From: Angiostrongylus vasorum
Taxonomy: Eukaryota; Nematoda; Chromadorea; Rhabditida; Metastrongylidae
Assembly (NCBI GenBank): GCA_018806985.1
Contig: JADANN010000431.1
Span: 1,240,001 to 1,304,000, forward strand
Length of the DNA stretch: 64,000 nucleotides
Reading direction: 5' to 3'
The notes beneath the pieces are model-generated. The model saw nothing but the letters and a program-made list of their open reading frames with translations. It searched no databases and was not told where the DNA came from. Shown piece after piece: positions 51,217 through 61,736 of the stretch. Both the position numbers and the translations under genes were made by a program. The number at the start of each line of letters is the position of its first letter. Position 1 is the first letter of the stretch.

Positions 51217-52467
51217 GCTTTATTTTTTTTATCATTAATAATAACACAGTCGATTAACTCGATATGTTCGAACAGCTGGCCATTTGAGTATGAACTTTTC
51301 AAGAAACAAAATTTGAACTAACAAAATCCGCTAACGAAAATGTTACAACGAATCCTCAGTTTCTCAGGCTATCACAAAGAACCCTTCTACCCTACCGTAG
51401 TCGGTCGGCAGCTAAATTGCCTCCAGGCGCTAACTGATGAATGAATTCTTAAAGAAAATAGCCTCATCAAAAGTGCTTACAAGACGACGACCAACAATAC
51501 GAAGCGACCACTTAAGTTTCACGCAATCATCACCAACGCTTCGTCCAAACACGTCACATAAGCCAGTGACCTACGAATAAAATTTGGATCGGAAGCTGTT
51601 TCTTAAGTCATATTTTTTCTGGGCGGGAATGCAGACTTAAATTTATAACTTGTTGTCCAGTAACAGCGCACAGAGCATAAGATAACAATCGTCTACGGTC
51701 CGATTTCCGCCAAAACCCATACTCTTTTTATAACCTTATTTATTAACATTCAAAGGATTTGTTTTAAAACAGATTTCAGAAGAGTTTCTGAATTTCGTAA
51801 AAAAGGCTATAAGTTTTCTGCTACTAAAGCATAAAAATCTCTACATTTAATTTTTATTATTATTAATACTTAAACATGATTATAAATCTTATTCAAAGAG
51901 GAAAAGCTTGAAGGCGAATTCTTAAGGGGAGCTACTTCTAAGCAGCTTGTCACCTACGAATGATGTGGTGATGACGAAGTTGTAGATGAGTAAACAACTA
52001 TGTACTACTTCATGTAAAATATGAAAAAAACCATTTGAATTCGTCTACTTGACTCACCTTAGCATCGTAAACGTTCAGAAACTGCCGGTGACTGAGTAGA
52101 AACGATACGGGGATGGTGGCAATCTTGTAGGAAACCCTCTTAGTCAGCAAGTCACTGATGTTTTCGGCTGGTTTTTCAAGTGATTCGAATGTTCTTAACT
52201 AGTTCAATTAATACAAGAAGAAGTTTTTTAGGTTTCTAGAAACCTTTACTTGGTTCTAATGGAAAATTTTTTGAAAAATTAATCTCAGAGAAATCTTGGA
52301 GAAATGAAGTATGTAGATTTTATGGTCGTTTCCTTTCAGAAATTCATATGCACTGCTGCATGTTCTTCTTCTTCCGTAGAAATCGTCCGGATATTCATGA
52401 AGTACAGAAAAAAAGTTCGACAAAATAGTTAAGTGAAGAACGAAGGGAATATCCACATGTGAAAAAC

Positions 52468-52741
52468 CTTAAAGCTTTCGGCGTTGATCAATCCCTGAGG
52501 GATGCGCCATGCATTCGACTTCATTAAGTATCGTTGGAGGTGATTGAATGCATATTTGGCCTTTACAATGACTCGCGGTGGCCCACCGATGTATCGAGCC
52601 AGTGCTGTTGTCCTCCCAGATAAGTCTGGTACCAATTTGCCGAACTCGGAGGGTTGAAGAGCTTGGTGGGCCATGGGCGCAAGGATCGATTTCGCGTGTG
52701 TGTTGCAGTGGCGCCTCTAACCACTGCGCCACACGCGCCCT
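52468..52741 (-). repeat. tRNA-derived SINE
   Basis: Full-length with intact A box (CCACTGCGCCACACGCGCCC on the plus strand) and AATCGATCC at the B box. The long minus-strand frame across it (52469-53086) is a by-product. Confidence 0.87.
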
Positions 52742-53670
52742 AATGTGGCCCATGTGAAACTCATTGATAAGCCATTCTTCTAAGCTCTTTGCGCTTTCGT
52801 CACGCCATTTTACAAAAACGCTAGAAGAAATCCTGTTAGGAAAAATCCCATCTTTTGAAAAAGCGCTAGAATTAAGCATAATCTGCAACAGTAGCTTATT
52901 AAATAACCACAGCAATAAATGTAAACCTAAGCAGCGGAACAACCGCAATGAACAAGACCTTTTGGCAAATTTAAGCCCTAGAAAGAGAAAATTGTTTAAA
53001 TAAGACAAAAAAGATGATGAACGAAGACGACATGGCAATGAACTCACAGAGTGAATATCAATAGAGCTCGGATTAAAACCATGCAATCACCGCGACTGGG
53101 GCGTTTTGTTCGCGAAAACACAGGGAAGACGTAATGGTGGAGTGATGGCGCCGGCCAGTCGTCAGGCTCAGCGGCTAAGACTCAGTTCCTCCCACTTTCC
53201 TAAGCCTTTGGACATTTTCGAAACAATCGACATTTCAAAAAGAACTTTCAGAATTGTAAGCCAAGAACACTAGGCCTCACTGAGTTGTTGGGGGTTGATG
53301 CTGTTTAATTTTCTAGTGATCCAGAACATCATGAAAATGAGCTATCTACCTTCCTAAACCACAATCTCTCGTTGCAGTTAGGTTAAGTTGGCTTACTGTT
53401 TGAGAAGAAGAATAAGTGCAGCTTAAACGACAAAATCAACCACTGGTAGATCAAAGTAAAGACCAGACACATAATCGATTTGCAAACATGACTACTAAGT
53501 CATTCGTCTTATTCCACCCGCTTCTGAATTGCATTCGGTAGCATCCGTCGGGATTGTTATGCTACTACATTTTCTTGTGAACTGATCTAGTTGAGCTGTT
53601 GCGAGGTTAGCATAAGTTGTCGTTGTTGTTGTTGTTTTTGTTGTTGTTGTCGTCCCACTTGTAACAGCAA

Positions 53671-53706
53671 GGCTCTGAAGAAGGCGAAATCGCCGAAACG
53701 TGAGCC
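53671..53706 (+). ncRNA. Hammerhead-like hairpin of a Penelope terminal repeat
   Basis: GGCTC pairs with GAGCC at the base; inside it CTGAAGA, a GGCG/CGCC stem with AAAT loop, then GAAACGT. This is the CUGANGA ... GAAA arrangement of hammerhead ribozymes, known from Penelope-like elements, but with an extra A after CUGANGA and no clear stem III, so activity is doubtful. Related hairpins are at 13491-13520, 25118-25147, 25756-25783, 37008-37035, 50160-50185 and 54777-54815 (+), and 12981-13012, 13825-13862, 43855-43892 and 54553-54590 (-). Confidence 0.5.
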
Positions 53707-53719
53707 ATAGACCCACAAA

Positions 53720-53745
53720 CAAACGGCAACAACAACAATAGTAGC

Positions 53746-53806
<61 letters not shown>

Positions 53807-53885
53807 GCAGCAAGAAGAGCAGCAACAACAGCAACAGCAGCAACAACAGCAACAGCAGCAACAACAACAACAACGACAACTTATG
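53720..53885 (+). repeat. CAA/CAG trinucleotide tract
   Basis: Long run of CAA with scattered CAG and AAG units just downstream of the hammerhead-like hairpin. Shorter CAA tracts follow the same motif at 37045-37070 and 54820-54845, so the tract belongs to the Penelope terminus. The poly-Cys and poly-Leu frames on the minus strand are artefacts. Confidence 0.9.
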
Positions 53886-53929
53886 CTAACCTCGCAACAG
53901 CTCAACAACATCAGTTCATAGGACCACGT

Positions 53930-54950
53930 AAATAGATATATCGCCGAGGTCTATAGAAAGTAGGTTTTTTAAGTTATTAGTGGATAGTTGAAGGAGCTCA
54001 CTTCTAGTGGTTGAAAAAGTATTTTAATACATTAAAGAAGCATTCTTTGTTCTTTGGGATGAACCATAAAAACTTTCTAAGGCTATAATTTCTACTAAAC
54101 GTTTAAAGTTTTCGAAAATATTGATTGTTTTTATGCTATCAGGAATCAATGAAATCAATGAGTTGTCTGAAGAAATCACTAGTTTCTTGTGTTCTTGTTG
54201 AGTTTGCTTATATTTACGCCGATAATTCATACAGTTTCCAATAGAAAGTATTTGGACGGTTTTTCAAACTTTAGCAAGAAATGTTGATTTTTCATTAACG
54301 TTAAAGTATTTACTAGAGCTTATAAGAACATATAAGCAAGTTTATCGATTGTTTATGCCGAGATTTACAGAAAGCCGGTCTTTTGAGTTATGCTATTACA
54401 GTTTGCGCTAACTTTCGCTTAAGAGTTTCCGCGAACAGTGCCAAATTCCCGAGACCGATTTTCTGTTAACCTTGACATTGATTGACAATTCGATGTTCTT
54501 CTTCAATAGGTAGACATAGGGGTTGGTATTATAGAACTTATTAGAACACCATAGCTAGCGTTTCGGCGGTTTCGCTTTGTTCAGAGCCGTTTATTCGTTA
54601 CAAGTATTCCAATTAGTTTTTGCAGAGCAGCCGCACAGAGTAATACATGGGCGGGTGTCAAAGTAGTCTTTTTTAAAAACCTTCGAATAATTGTTTTATA
54701 GCTATGTATCATGGTACCATTATCAAATGTTCAAGCTATGACGTATTTATTTATATGACCCACTCGTAACAGCACGACTATGAGGAAAGAGAAATCGCTG
54801 AAGCGTCAGCCATCGACCCACAACAGCAACAACAACGACAACGAAGCTTCTTCCAACCTCGTATCAGCTCAACAAGATCAGTTCATAAGAACGAATAAAT
54901 AAATGTATTGACTATTTATGCCGAGGTTCATAGAAAGCCGGCCTTTTGAG
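53930..54950. repeat. Cluster of Penelope-like terminal repeats
   Basis: The module CCGAGGTNNATAGAAAGTNGG recurs at about 53944, 54357 and 54917 and in reverse near 54455. Hammerhead-like hairpins lie at 54553-54590 (-) and 54777-54815 (+). The same module occurs at 12870, 22575, 40001 and 49142. No protein-coding part of the element is seen in this stretch. Confidence 0.65.
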
Positions 54951-55272
54951 TTGTTAAGCTAAGACGATTAGCGATTTAATATTGCAGGATGTCGGAATAC
55001 ATCGATAGAGGCATAATTAATTGAGCGCAGAAGTGCGCAGTTAATAGTGACGGTGCTGTTCAATGCGCGCGCAGGCCAACATCGACCTTTACTGGACAAA
55101 CGAGGTCTCTGCCCCACCGAGAATGGAGGGTTGGAGCATAGGTACGGGAAATTCTTGATATCAGCTCGCTCGTTCTGTTGTTCAGAAGACGGCACATGCT
55201 TGCGATGAAGATCTAGAAACGTTCCAACACGACCACCCCAAAATGTAAGGAAGAATCGACTCTGCCAACATT

Positions 55273-55442
55273 GGAAGGCATTCATGACGAAGTAGAAAAA
55301 AATCCTTAATTAGCACCCCCAAGTCACGCGAAAAAGTTCGAAGGCCTTCGCGGATGGTGGATGTGGAAGGCATTCATGACGAAGTAGAAAAAAATCCTTA
55401 ATTAGCATCCCAAGTCACGAAGGCCTTCGCGGATGGTGGATG
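55273..55442 (+). repeat. Tandem duplication of an approximately 92-base unit
   Basis: GGAAGGCATTCATGACGAAG starts both units (55273 and 55365); each ends in CCTTCGCGGATGGTGGATG. The second unit lacks about 12 bases (CGCGAAAAAGTT). Otherwise nearly identical, so recent. Confidence 0.93.
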
Positions 55443-56499
55443 GGATAAAACGATTCTAATGAATGAAGTACTGGGATGCGAACATTGTAACACATGTGAT
55501 GCTGCGTAGTGTAAAAAAGAAATGAACAAATTGTTTAGAATAAAAAAACCTCTGCTAAGAAGGGATCCCGGACTTCTTTCCTTTCATTCCATTCTTCCAA
55601 TAGTGCTCCACTTTACGCAGCATTTCATCTTTAAGAACACCCTTTTATCCGCAATAACGGGAGTGTGTAGACGGGATACTACGTTGAATCTACTGTAGTC
55701 ACTCTTTCAGTTTCTCACCTCAGCACGGTTTTTGTACGTAGAATGAGTCTTTAATAGGAAAACAACTACTGGCTATTGTGGACATTCCCGCAACGGAGGT
55801 TATAAACATGCGAACCAGTTCGATTTTAAGAAAACGATATTTTTAAGATAGAATTTACTATCCCCTAAGTTACAAGTAGGGTCCTAGTTGAGGAAGCTGT
55901 TGTCATTTAGAAAGAAACGTAGGAGAACCTTTTAAAACTACTCACTTCTCTCAAAAATTCTAGACATTTCATTTCCGGCATCAGATCGCTTAGAAACCAG
56001 AGCCGATCAAAGCATTTCTAAATAAGAAGAGTGTCAACACACATTGACGTCATTTCCTTTTTAGATGAATATGTTAGCGACATAAATCGTAGAAACGGAA
56101 AAACGCCGTTAGCTTAAGCCGATTTTTGGGCCAAAGGACGAAAGTAAAGCCGGCTAAGCTATAGGGCCTTACCAGCCAGGTCTTTTACGACGCATAAAAA
56201 ACAATAACCAAAGTGCTTGAAAGCAGAAGATAAAATTAATTTGCAACTAAGAAGAGAAAACGGCGAATACAGTGACAGACATTGAAATGAACGAAAAGCC
56301 TGATGTATTTATTGAGAACAGCAGAACATTCACCAAACCAACCATTCAAGAGCTAAAATTCTAGACCATTCATTTCGGGGACTCGAAATTTTTTATTTCA
56401 ACCTTTAACAAATCGTATTCATTTCTCCTTTAACTTGTTAACAAAGGCGGTTCAAATGGAGGACATGCTTACTTTCTTCTTCATAATTACAGCAACTAT

Positions 56500-56650
56500 A
56501 AAAAAGAACAACCACAAGGATGCTAAGATATTTGCAAAACTGCGCGCTGCAGATATCTGCGGTGGGGAAACGAACGCGTTGTTACCCTTTCCAGGGGCTA
56601 ACGCGTTCACCACTATACCAAGTGGGTCCTTCGTTTCGCCTTTCTCTTAG
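56500..56650 (+). repeat. Family D half-unit
   Basis: Single half with GATGCTAAGATATTTGC, CGGTGGGGAAACGAACGCG and GGGTCCTTCGTTTCGCC; a frame of 71 codons through it is not a gene. Confidence 0.72.
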
Positions 56651-56724
56651 CAATAAAAAAAGTATTTAGCACTAAATGTTTGCAAGTAAATAGTTTTCAG
56701 ATCTCATGAATGAGACGATTAGGC

Positions 56725-57121
56725 ACAATTTCAGTCCACTAACTTTCATTTATGCAGCAGAGTCTCCCAAGAAGATTAGGAATAGCCGATTTCGAAAAGG
56801 AAGTTAAGTAGTTGAAACTGAAATATTTTTTAAGGAAATAAATCTCAGATCTCGTAAGAAATTTGCCTTATTTCAGCTCACTAACTTCCACTTATGCAGA
56901 CGAGTTTCCCAGGAAGATTAGGGATAGCCGCTTTTGAAAAGGAGGCTTTGTCGAATGACTTCTTTTCACACACTATGGAGAGATTGAAACAGAAAACTGA
57001 AGTCACATTTTGTTATGGCTGTTATTTGTACGAGAATTGCAAAGGCGATTGGAGAAACAATGAAGGAATAGTCGAAGATCACTGTCGTCAATGCATCACA
57101 CCTAAATTGTTTCAGAGATAA
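56725..57121 (+). other. Local duplication with a 75-codon Cys-containing frame
   Basis: About 70 bases at 56740-56815 (CTTTCATTTATGCAGCAGAGT to GAAAAGGAAGTTAAGTAG) are repeated in diverged form at 56885-56950. The second copy leads into a frame (56894-57121) containing VTFCYGCYLYENCKGDWRNN and DHCRQCITPKLFQR. No family recognised; the Cys spacing could be structural, but the frame may be chance. Confidence 0.3.
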
Positions 57122-57399
57122 ATACTTCGATTTCAACAGCATGTGAACACCGCGCCCTTGCAGACAAGCTTGAAATGCTGAAACAATTGATTCAACATTA
57201 CCTGAGTTATTTAATTGGATACTTAGATGGTTTGGCATGAAAAGCACCATTCAAGGTTTACATTCTCCTGCTCGATCTTTGGTGATTCTAAGGATTCTCG
57301 TTCTAGAAATAGCGACGTCAAAGCTTTTCTATAGTTTGCTGCCCTGCCGTGGTAATGTTTTCATTTGTTGAACTATGAAGCACAGCATAATATTTATCC

Positions 57400-57625
57400 T
57401 CTGAGCAGTCTTACACAACCTGGGAGGAAATTGCGTGATCTAGTCAAGAAAGCCATCTCAAGCGAAAAGCATCTAAATCGTGGCTTCCAGCTCCAAGCAA
57501 GTCGGCGCTAATATTATCGGATCCTGGAGCTGTACCTCTTTTCATGCTTTCTGTAGCAACTCGAACCTCCGACGGAGGAATTCCAGGTGATTTTTTCTCC
57601 AGCGGGGATATTAGGGTCCGGAACG
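57400..57625 (-). mobile_element. RTE-type reverse transcriptase fragment
   Basis: Minus strand gives IPPSEVRVATESMKRGTAPG and SDNISADLLGAGSHDL, the early RT block of RTE elements (EVxxAxxSMKxGTAPGPDxISADxL). Stops follow. Confidence 0.72.
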
Positions 57626-58449
57626 GCTATTGTGGAACGGAAAAGGTTGGTCAATCAAGCGAAATCATACCTAGAATCTATGAATACTAACTTTTTACAA
57701 GTCGGGAATTTTTTTTGCAGTTGCGTAGGCAATTCAGAGAGAAGGTGGAGATGAACTGGTGATGATTTTTCTCAAAGACACGTTCATGCAACGAAAGAAA
57801 AGAAAAACAATTGGAAGATACGCAAATTGTTCCCTAGTGACAACAGTTCTTCCTCATTGGGTCATAGATAGTCATTATATTGAGCTCGTAAGTCCTCTTC
57901 AATTTTCTGAGAATATTTAGCTCTTCGCGCCAGAAAAAGTGTATTTTTTTAACAGTGTGCAATATTTCAAGACAATTTTAAGCTGAATGATTTAAACACA
58001 TGTTAACTACAAACATTTTCTTTACCACGGTACTTATCTGTCTACGCTGAGGCTTCCTTTTATGTACAAGTCCAACATTGTTTCAAGCCTCTCCCAACAA
58101 ATGACACCCACAGATGTCACAATGGTTCTGCGAGAATGGCTGGTTTATCACCAACAGGTCTCATTTCGGGTGGTTTGTTTTAACACGTATAACTATATTC
58201 TTACAGTCTTTGTTGTCAACTGATAACATAAAGAAAAAAAGATGTCGTGTGAGGCATTGGTCGGGAAAAGCTTTGTTCTGCATTTTGAAATATGTGAGAA
58301 GTCCGTTTACTGAACGAATCTACTAAACAGAAACATGGGAGATAATCGGTTAATACTTCATTTTTAATAACTATAGTGAATGGTATTTATCGCACAGATG
58401 TACAGGTATAAAAATGCTGAAGAACAGGCCTATAATTTGCAGAACACTT

Positions 58450-59260
58450 CCAAACACTGACAGTGATTTTAATGATGCTGAGATATTTGCAAAACTCTGG
58501 ACCGCAGGTGCCTATGGTGGGGAACGAACGCGCTATTGTCCTTTCCGGGGAGTAGCGCGCTCACCACCACACCATGCGGGTCCTTCGTTTCGCCTGTCTC
58601 TCAGCTAGTTCTATTGATCTTTTGCCATCAGCAATCACCCGTGAGCGGGATTGATCTGGGGGGCCCAAATCGGCAACGAACCCAGTTAAGCTGAGGCTGC
58701 AGTTTTTTTTTGCAGATTGCTGATGGCAAAAGATCAATAGAACTAGCTGAGAGACAGGCGAAACGAAGGACCTGCATGGTGTGGTGGTGAGCGCGCTACT
58801 CCCCGGAAAGGACAATAGCGCGTTCGTTCCCCCACCATAGGCACCTGCGGTCCAGAGTTTTCCAAATATCTCAGCATCATTAAAGTTATATTTCGCAACG
58901 CATAACCTGCCGCTAAAAAGAGTAGGCAGTAAATAGTAAGTCAAAATTATGATTATAACTGCAGCCTCAGCTTAACTGGGTTCGTTGCCGATTTGGGCCC
59001 CCCCCAGATCAATCCCGCTCACGGGTGATTGCTGATGGCAAAAGATCAATAGAACTAGCTGAGAGACAGGCGAAACGAAGGACCCGCATGGTGTGGTGGT
59101 GAGCGCGCTACTCCCCGGAAAGGACAATAGCGCGTTCGTTCCCCACCATAAGCACCTGCGGTCCAGAGTTTTCCAAATATCTCAGCATCATTAAAGTTAT
59201 ATTTCGCAACGCATAACCTGCCGCTAAAAAGAGTAGGCAGTAAATAGTAAGTCAAAACTG
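58450..59260. repeat. Palindromic MITE-like family D, three arms
   Basis: A plus-oriented half (58450-58695) is followed by its inverted complement (58715-58945) and then by a near-identical second inverted copy (about 58960-59260). Arms are about 250-300 bp and very similar, so a long RNA or cruciform hairpin is possible. Confidence 0.82.
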
Positions 59261-59449
59261 ACAGTGATGTTCGCGTGAGGAACCACAGTACCATGTCGTA
59301 AATAGCACCATGAATATCATTCATATCCATACAATAATAGAGCAGATTTTCTTCTACTTTCTGGTGTAAACACAACCTCTCAAGTCGTTTAGTTATCGAA
59401 AATCTATGGTTTGTTTTCAAAAAACCAGCAAATTATTCACCTGTAGTCC

Positions 59450-60440
59450 CGTTGATCGTCGAGTGACTCGAGAGGGCGCCATTAAATCTTCCATTTTTTC
59501 CCCTGCCACGTGCAAAAGTAGCCTAGTGGGTTCTGCTCGCTCTAGGGACTCGTCGAGCATCATATCTTTCTTCTACGCTTTTCGCGAAGAACTCTGACCA
59601 TCGAGTCGGTGGTCTTCCTGCAGTGCGTCTCGGGAACGTCCCGAGGAATGCACTCACTAACGGCTGTTGTCCATCGATTTTCGTTCATTTTTCGTTCATA
59701 CGCATTACGTGTCCGGCCCACCTTATCTTCGACTGTTTGCCGTAGAGAACGGCATCTTTGGTTTTTGATCGTTGACGCAGGTGTGTGTGAAAGGGGATAC
59801 TCCCTAGCATCCTCGTTTTGACTGCTCGTTCAATAACGCTGAGTGATCTCTCATCCTGCTTACGCAGCGACCAGGTTTCTGACGCGTACGTTAGGGACAG
59901 GAAGTACCGTCGAAAAAGGTGGGCACGTAGTCGGGTGTTCTTTGTTCTTTTCACTACATCCTCGATGCTCTTGAAAGCTCCCCAAGCTTCTCGTTTCCTT
60001 CTGCTCAGCTCTGGAGCTAAGTCGTTCATCATATTGATTTCCCGACCGTTTGTGAGATTTAGTCGAAGACCAATCTTTCCACAGGCTTTATCAAAGTCGG
60101 CAAGCATACGCTCCGTTTGGCTAATGTTTGGTGTTATAAGGGCGATGTCATCAGCAAAGCGAAGATGATGTAACTGCCGACCATCGATTTTCACTCCCAT
60201 ATTGTCCCATTCCAATGTTCGCATGACGTTCTGGAGGGTGGCGGTAAATAATTTTGGCGAGATGGTATCGCCTTGTCTAACTCCTTTTTTAACGTCAACG
60301 TTAATACCGTTATAGAATGGTGAAATCTTGGTTGTGAAATTTTTGTACAGCTTACGAAGAATCTTTATGTACTGAGTAGGGGGACTCCTTGACAATCAAG
60401 GGCTTCCACGACTGCTTCTCTCTCAGTTTCTCATAAACAA
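59450..60440 (-). mobile_element. RTE-type non-LTR retrotransposon, RT and C-terminal part
   Basis: A 236-codon open frame (60395-59685) has VKKGVRQGDTISPKLFTATL and the catalytic FADDIALITP, then the usual thumb and C-terminal region (TYASETWSLRK, KIRWAGHVMRMNE). After a frameshift it goes on with NRWTTAVSECIPRDVPETH. It is the most intact retrotransposon coding stretch here but lacks the endonuclease and the first RT blocks, so it is 5'-truncated. Confidence 0.88.
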
Positions 60441-61015
60441 GCACAATGATGCTGAGATATTTGCAAAACTCCGGGCCACAGGTGTCTCTGATGATGAACG
60501 AGCGTGCTATTACCCTTTCCGGGGGCTGATGCGTTCACCGCCACACCATGCGGGTTCTTAGTTTCTCTTGTCTCTCAGCAAGTTCTATCTATCAGTGCCA
60601 TCATCAATCACCCGTCAAGGAGATTGATTTGGGAAGTCCAAATCGGCAACCAGTTAAGCTGAGGCTGTGGTCGAAATCACAATGTTAACTTTTTATTTGT
60701 TCCCTGTTACAATTTTTTCACGGCAAGGTACTGTGTGTGATACAGCCACAGTGATGTTGAAATACTTGCAAAACTTCAGACCACAGGTGTCCGCGATGGT
60801 GAACGAACGCGCTATTACGCTTTCCAGCTGAGAGACAAGCGAAGCGAAGGACCCGGTGGTGAACGCGTTAGCCCCCGAAAAGGGTAATAGCGCGTTCGTT
60901 TCCCTACCGAAGACACCTGTGGCCCGGAGGCTTTCCTAATATCTCAGCATCATTGTGGTTGTATCACACATAATACCCTGCCGTAAAAAATTATAGTAAG
61001 CAGTAAATAAAAAGT
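60440..61015. repeat. Palindromic MITE-like family D
   Basis: Plus half at 60440-60700 (CAATGATGCTGAGATATTTG onward), then a second inverted pair at 60740-61015 that ends in AGCAGTAAATAAAAAGTTAAC. Confidence 0.77.
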
Positions 61016-61736
61016 TAACAAAGCCTGAACAATTTGTTTGATCTTTTACTCTGTCATTTTACATTTTTTGCTACAATAATTAATGTAGAACTCGGTTATT
61101 ATTATTTATTATAACGCTATCGTGCAGAAATCGTTTTCACACGGCGGCAAGTCTTCATTCTATTCGCATAAGCCATCTGTTGTTCTCGGTGAAGACCTTG
61201 AATGCCTTGCACGGATTCTTTGGAATTATACGAGAATTAGGTTTGCACAGAAGTCAGAAAGTCAAGCAGTGAGCGAATACATACAAAATTTACCCAATCT
61301 CCGTGGTCTATGATGTTTGTAAGAGGAAAATAAAACAAAGAGAAATCTAAAATCTACGTGAGAATTGAGTAGCAGTGGGCTCTGAGTTTTACAATGCTAA
61401 ATACTCGTGTACCCAGTTTAGAAGAATGTGCCTTGAACCGTTGTTTCATTTTTTTGTCTCTTCTTCCTATCTTTTTTTCTTCCTTGTTTCATAATTCTTC
61501 TCTTTTCCTTCTTCGCATAATCATATTACATCATTCGTTGTTAACAATTTACCCAAACGCCTTCTAATTCTTAAAGCTGACAATTTACCCCATACAAAAA
61601 AGCTTTAATGTTACTTAAGAAATGGTACATATGGAGCACTTCAATTTGCTTCCGGAACTATAATATTATTCATAATCATAAAATTATGTAACTGGCATAG
61701 GATGAAAATGATTGGAATGAATCGGTCCTTATTCAT
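61016..61736. other. Downstream flank of troponin C
   Basis: A 63-codon plus frame at 61122-61313 (VVLGEDLECLARILWNY) has a faint similarity to DUF218/YdcF proteins but no splice context. The rest is AT-rich with T-rich runs. Confidence 0.35.

Larger units (their letters stand above)
48907..53670. other. Repeat-rich, no complete gene; may contain the missing GluCl 5' exon
   Basis: SINEs at 49188-49461, 50850-51216 and 52468-52741, family B at 50345-50735 and Penelope termini at 49142 and 50030-50230. The signal-peptide exon of the channel gene should lie in or beyond this stretch. I could not identify it. 51217-52467 is AT-rich without recognisable features. Confidence 0.5.
54951..58449. other. 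No recognised gene outside the listed repeats
   Basis: Apart from the tandem repeat at 55273-55442, the family D half at 56500-56650, the local duplication at 56725-57121 and the RTE piece at 57400-57625, I see only unassigned AT-rich DNA. The minus frame at 54968-55373 runs through the tandem repeat and is not supported. Confidence 0.5.

Noticed and set aside
52469..53086. 205-codon minus frame
   Set aside because: Its C-terminal third is SINE sequence and the rest has no domain; it is a fortuitous frame.
53720..53885. CAA repeats as a polyglutamine-coding exon
   Set aside because: The plus-strand frame has no flanking coding sequence and the tract recurs next to Penelope termini elsewhere.
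53495..53911. Frames encoding poly-Cys and poly-Leu proteins on the minus strand
   Set aside because: They are read-through of the CAA/CAG tract; no codon variation and no splice context.
61122..61313. Possible DUF218/YdcF-like fragment
   Set aside because: The resemblance is limited to a short LARILWNY stretch and no further exon can be found.
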